Source: an uncultured Porphyromonadaceae bacterium | GTDB lineage: Bacteria > Bacteroidota > Bacteroidia > Bacteroidales > Muribaculaceae | Direction: 5' to 3' | Assembly: GCA_900549445.1 (NCBI GenBank) | Contig: UROS01000128.1 | Span: forward strand, 1-6,913 | DNA: 6,913 nt | The notes under the pieces: model-generated | Told to the model about the DNA's origin: nothing | Database searches by the model: none | The model's input: only the letters and a program-made list of their open reading frames with translations | Translations under genes and position numbers: made by a program | In this document: positions 5,630 to 6,913 of the stretch, piece after piece | Layout: each line of letters starts with the position of its first letter | Numbering within the stretch: position 1 is the first letter of the stretch

Positions 5630-6913
5630 ATGAAAAATTTCTTCATTGCATTTCTTGGCTCTCTTGCCGGCATCTGGTTCTCGCTGATGCTGCTGTTTTT
5701 CGGCTCTATTATCGTGATTTCCTGCGCAATTGCATTTTCGGGCGGCAGCTCCGACCCCACCGTGAAGCTTTCCGACAATTCGGTGCTCCGGCTCGACCTC
5801 AACTGCATCATCACAGACCGCGAACAGTCTGTCGACATTTTCGCCCAGCTCCAGGGTGACCAGACCCCCTCACAGGCTCTCAATAAAGTTGTCGGCGCCA
5901 TCGACAAGGCCGCATCCGATAAAAAAATCGGCGGCATATTCATCAACGGCTCCGGCCTCTCCGCCGGCCTCGCCCAGCAGCAGGCCATTTTCGAAGCTCT
6001 CCGCCGCTTCCGCGAAAAAGCCCCCGACAAGTGGATTTACGCTTACTCCGACTCCTACGGACAGAGCGATTACTATATCGCGTCGGCGGCCGACAGCATA
6101 TTCATAAACCCCATCGGCGAAATCGACATCCACGGACTCTCCGCCACCACCCTCTATTTCAAAGACCTCATGGACAAACTCGGCGTCGAGGCACAGGTTG
6201 TGAAAGTAGGCACCTACAAAAGCGCAGTCGAGCCGTTCCTCCTGAACGAGATGTCGGAGGCCTCGCGCGAGCAGCAGGAACTCTATCTCAACAACATCTG
6301 GCAATCCGTAAGCTCGCAGATTGCCGCCGCACGAAAGGTCAGAATCGAGACCGTCAACGCCTGGGCCGACGATTTCATCTTCTCCCGACCTGCCGACTGG
6401 TATCTTAAAAACAAAATCGTCGACCGCGTGGTCTACCGCCACGAGATGGACGACATAATCGAAAATCTCACCGGCGAGGATGATCCCAACTACCTTACAC
6501 CGGCGCAATACTGCACTACCACCGACATCCTCAAGCAGGGCAGCGGCAAGGGCGCGAATATAGCGGTGCTCTATGCCGTGGGCGACATTTCCGACGAGGG
6601 CGACGACGGGATTGTGTCCGAAAAACTCGTGCCCGAAATCCTTGAATTGGCCGAAAACGACGACATCGACGGCCTCGTGCTCCGCGTAAACTCCCCCGGC
6701 GGCAGCGCATTTGCCTCTGAACAGATATGGGAAGCACTTCAGCAATTCAAGAAAATAACCGAAAACAAGAAACCGTTCTACGTTTCGATGGGTGACTATG
6801 CCGCTTCGGGTGGCTACTACATTTCGTGTGGCGCCGACAAAATCTTCGCCGAGCCCACCACCCTTACCGGCTCCATCGGCATTTTCGGCATAATTCCCAA
6901 CGCCAACAAACTC
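5630..6913 (+). CDS. sppA: Signal peptide peptidase SppA, long (67K) type, C-terminally cut by window end
   Basis: An open frame of 428 codons reaches the last base without a stop. The product is a membrane-bound serine protease that degrades signal peptides left after Sec export. Residues 4-36 form an N-terminal membrane anchor. The long type has two tandem SppA domains, and both are visible. The N-terminal domain carries VGTYKSAVEPF with general-base Lys197. The C-terminal domain carries VNSPGGSA (353-360, oxyanion region) and YAASGGYYIS with nucleophile Ser393, followed by TGSIGIFG (413-420). In E. coli SppA the equivalent residues are Lys209 and Ser409. Full-length relatives are roughly 590 residues, so about 160 are missing to the right. 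The ATG at 5630 was chosen because it places the membrane anchor at the N-terminus and lies about 43 nt after a good promoter. No clear Shine-Dalgarno sequence precedes it, as usual in this phylum. It diverges from the regulator gene and is probably not part of the sugar locus. Confidence 0.95.
   Translation, partial: MKNFFIAFLGSLAGIWFSLMLLFFGSIIVISCAIAFSGGSSDPTVKLSDNSVLRLDLNCIITDREQSVDIFAQLQGDQTPSQALNKVVGAIDKAASDKKIGGIFINGSGLSAGLAQQQAIFEALRRFREKAPDKWIYAYSDSYGQSDYYIASAADSIFINPIGEIDIHGLSATTLYFKDLMDKLGVEAQVVKVGTYKSAVEPFLLNEMSEASREQQELYLNNIWQSVSSQIAAARKVRIETVNAWADDFIFSRPADWYLKNKIVDRVVYRHEMDDIIENLTGEDDPNYLTPAQYCTTTDILKQGSGKGANIAVLYAVGDISDEGDDGIVSEKLVPEILELAENDDIDGLVLRVNSPGGSAFASEQIWEALQQFKKITENKKPFYVSMGDYAASGGYYISCGADKIFAEPTTLTGSIGIFGIIPNANKL

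Noticed and set aside
5545..6030. A 161-codon minus-strand open frame over the sppA start
   Set aside because: It overlaps the sppA promoter, leader and coding region, and has no recognisable features.
5870..6745. A 291-codon minus-strand open frame opposite sppA
   Set aside because: It lies wholly inside the well-supported sppA gene. Its product is a low-complexity Val/Gly/Asp/Phe-rich sequence with no family motif, as expected from the antisense of C-ending codons.
1..6913. A novel defence, mobile or CRISPR system
   Set aside because: I found no transposase, integrase, nuclease, reverse transcriptase, toxin-antitoxin pair or regular repeat array. All the sizeable genes belong to well-known families.

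Overview
The window comes from a member of the Bacteroidota, most likely order Bacteroidales. The evidence is a SusC-type N-terminus at the left edge, lipoprotein glycoside hydrolases of typical Bacteroidetes form, start codons without clear Shine-Dalgarno sequences, and promoter elements of the Bacteroidetes type (TTTG, about 20 nt, TAnnTTTG). The balanced base composition and C-rich third positions in sppA would fit Muribaculaceae, but that placement is only a guess.

Layout. Positions 1-5333 hold five genes, all on the minus strand, so they read from right to left. In order of transcription they are: an AraC-family regulator (5333-4458); a GH5 endo-beta-1,4-glucanase lipoprotein, subfamily-2-like (4339-3326); a sialate-O-acetylesterase-family SGNH esterase (3329-1899, ATGA overlap with the preceding gene); a GH5 endo-beta-mannanase lipoprotein, subfamily-7-like (1857-562); and, after a 425-nt non-coding stretch, the first 45 codons of a SusC-like TonB-dependent transporter that runs off the left edge. 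To the right, divergently transcribed on the plus strand, is sppA (5630 to the window end), a long-form signal peptide peptidase lacking only its C-terminal part.

How they work together. A beta-1,4-glucanase, a beta-1,4-mannanase and a probable acetyl esterase beside a SusC transporter look like part of a polysaccharide utilization locus (PUL). The simplest common substrate is an acetylated (gluco)mannan-type hemicellulose. The two GH5 lipoproteins would cut the backbone at the cell envelope, the esterase would remove acetyl groups, and SusC with a SusD partner outside the window would import oligosaccharides. The AraC protein has a cupin sensor domain and is a plausible local regulator. The sppA gene is envelope housekeeping and probably unrelated to the PUL.

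Regulatory DNA. Two well-matched promoters lie in the 296-nt divergent region between the regulator and sppA. The 425-nt gap before susC carries a strong 11-bp terminator-like hairpin, two candidate -7 boxes just upstream of it, and a third copy of the stem arm further upstream. Together these could form mutually exclusive RNA structures. That attenuator-like arrangement is the most unusual thing in the window. I see no mobile elements, CRISPR arrays, tRNA or rRNA genes.
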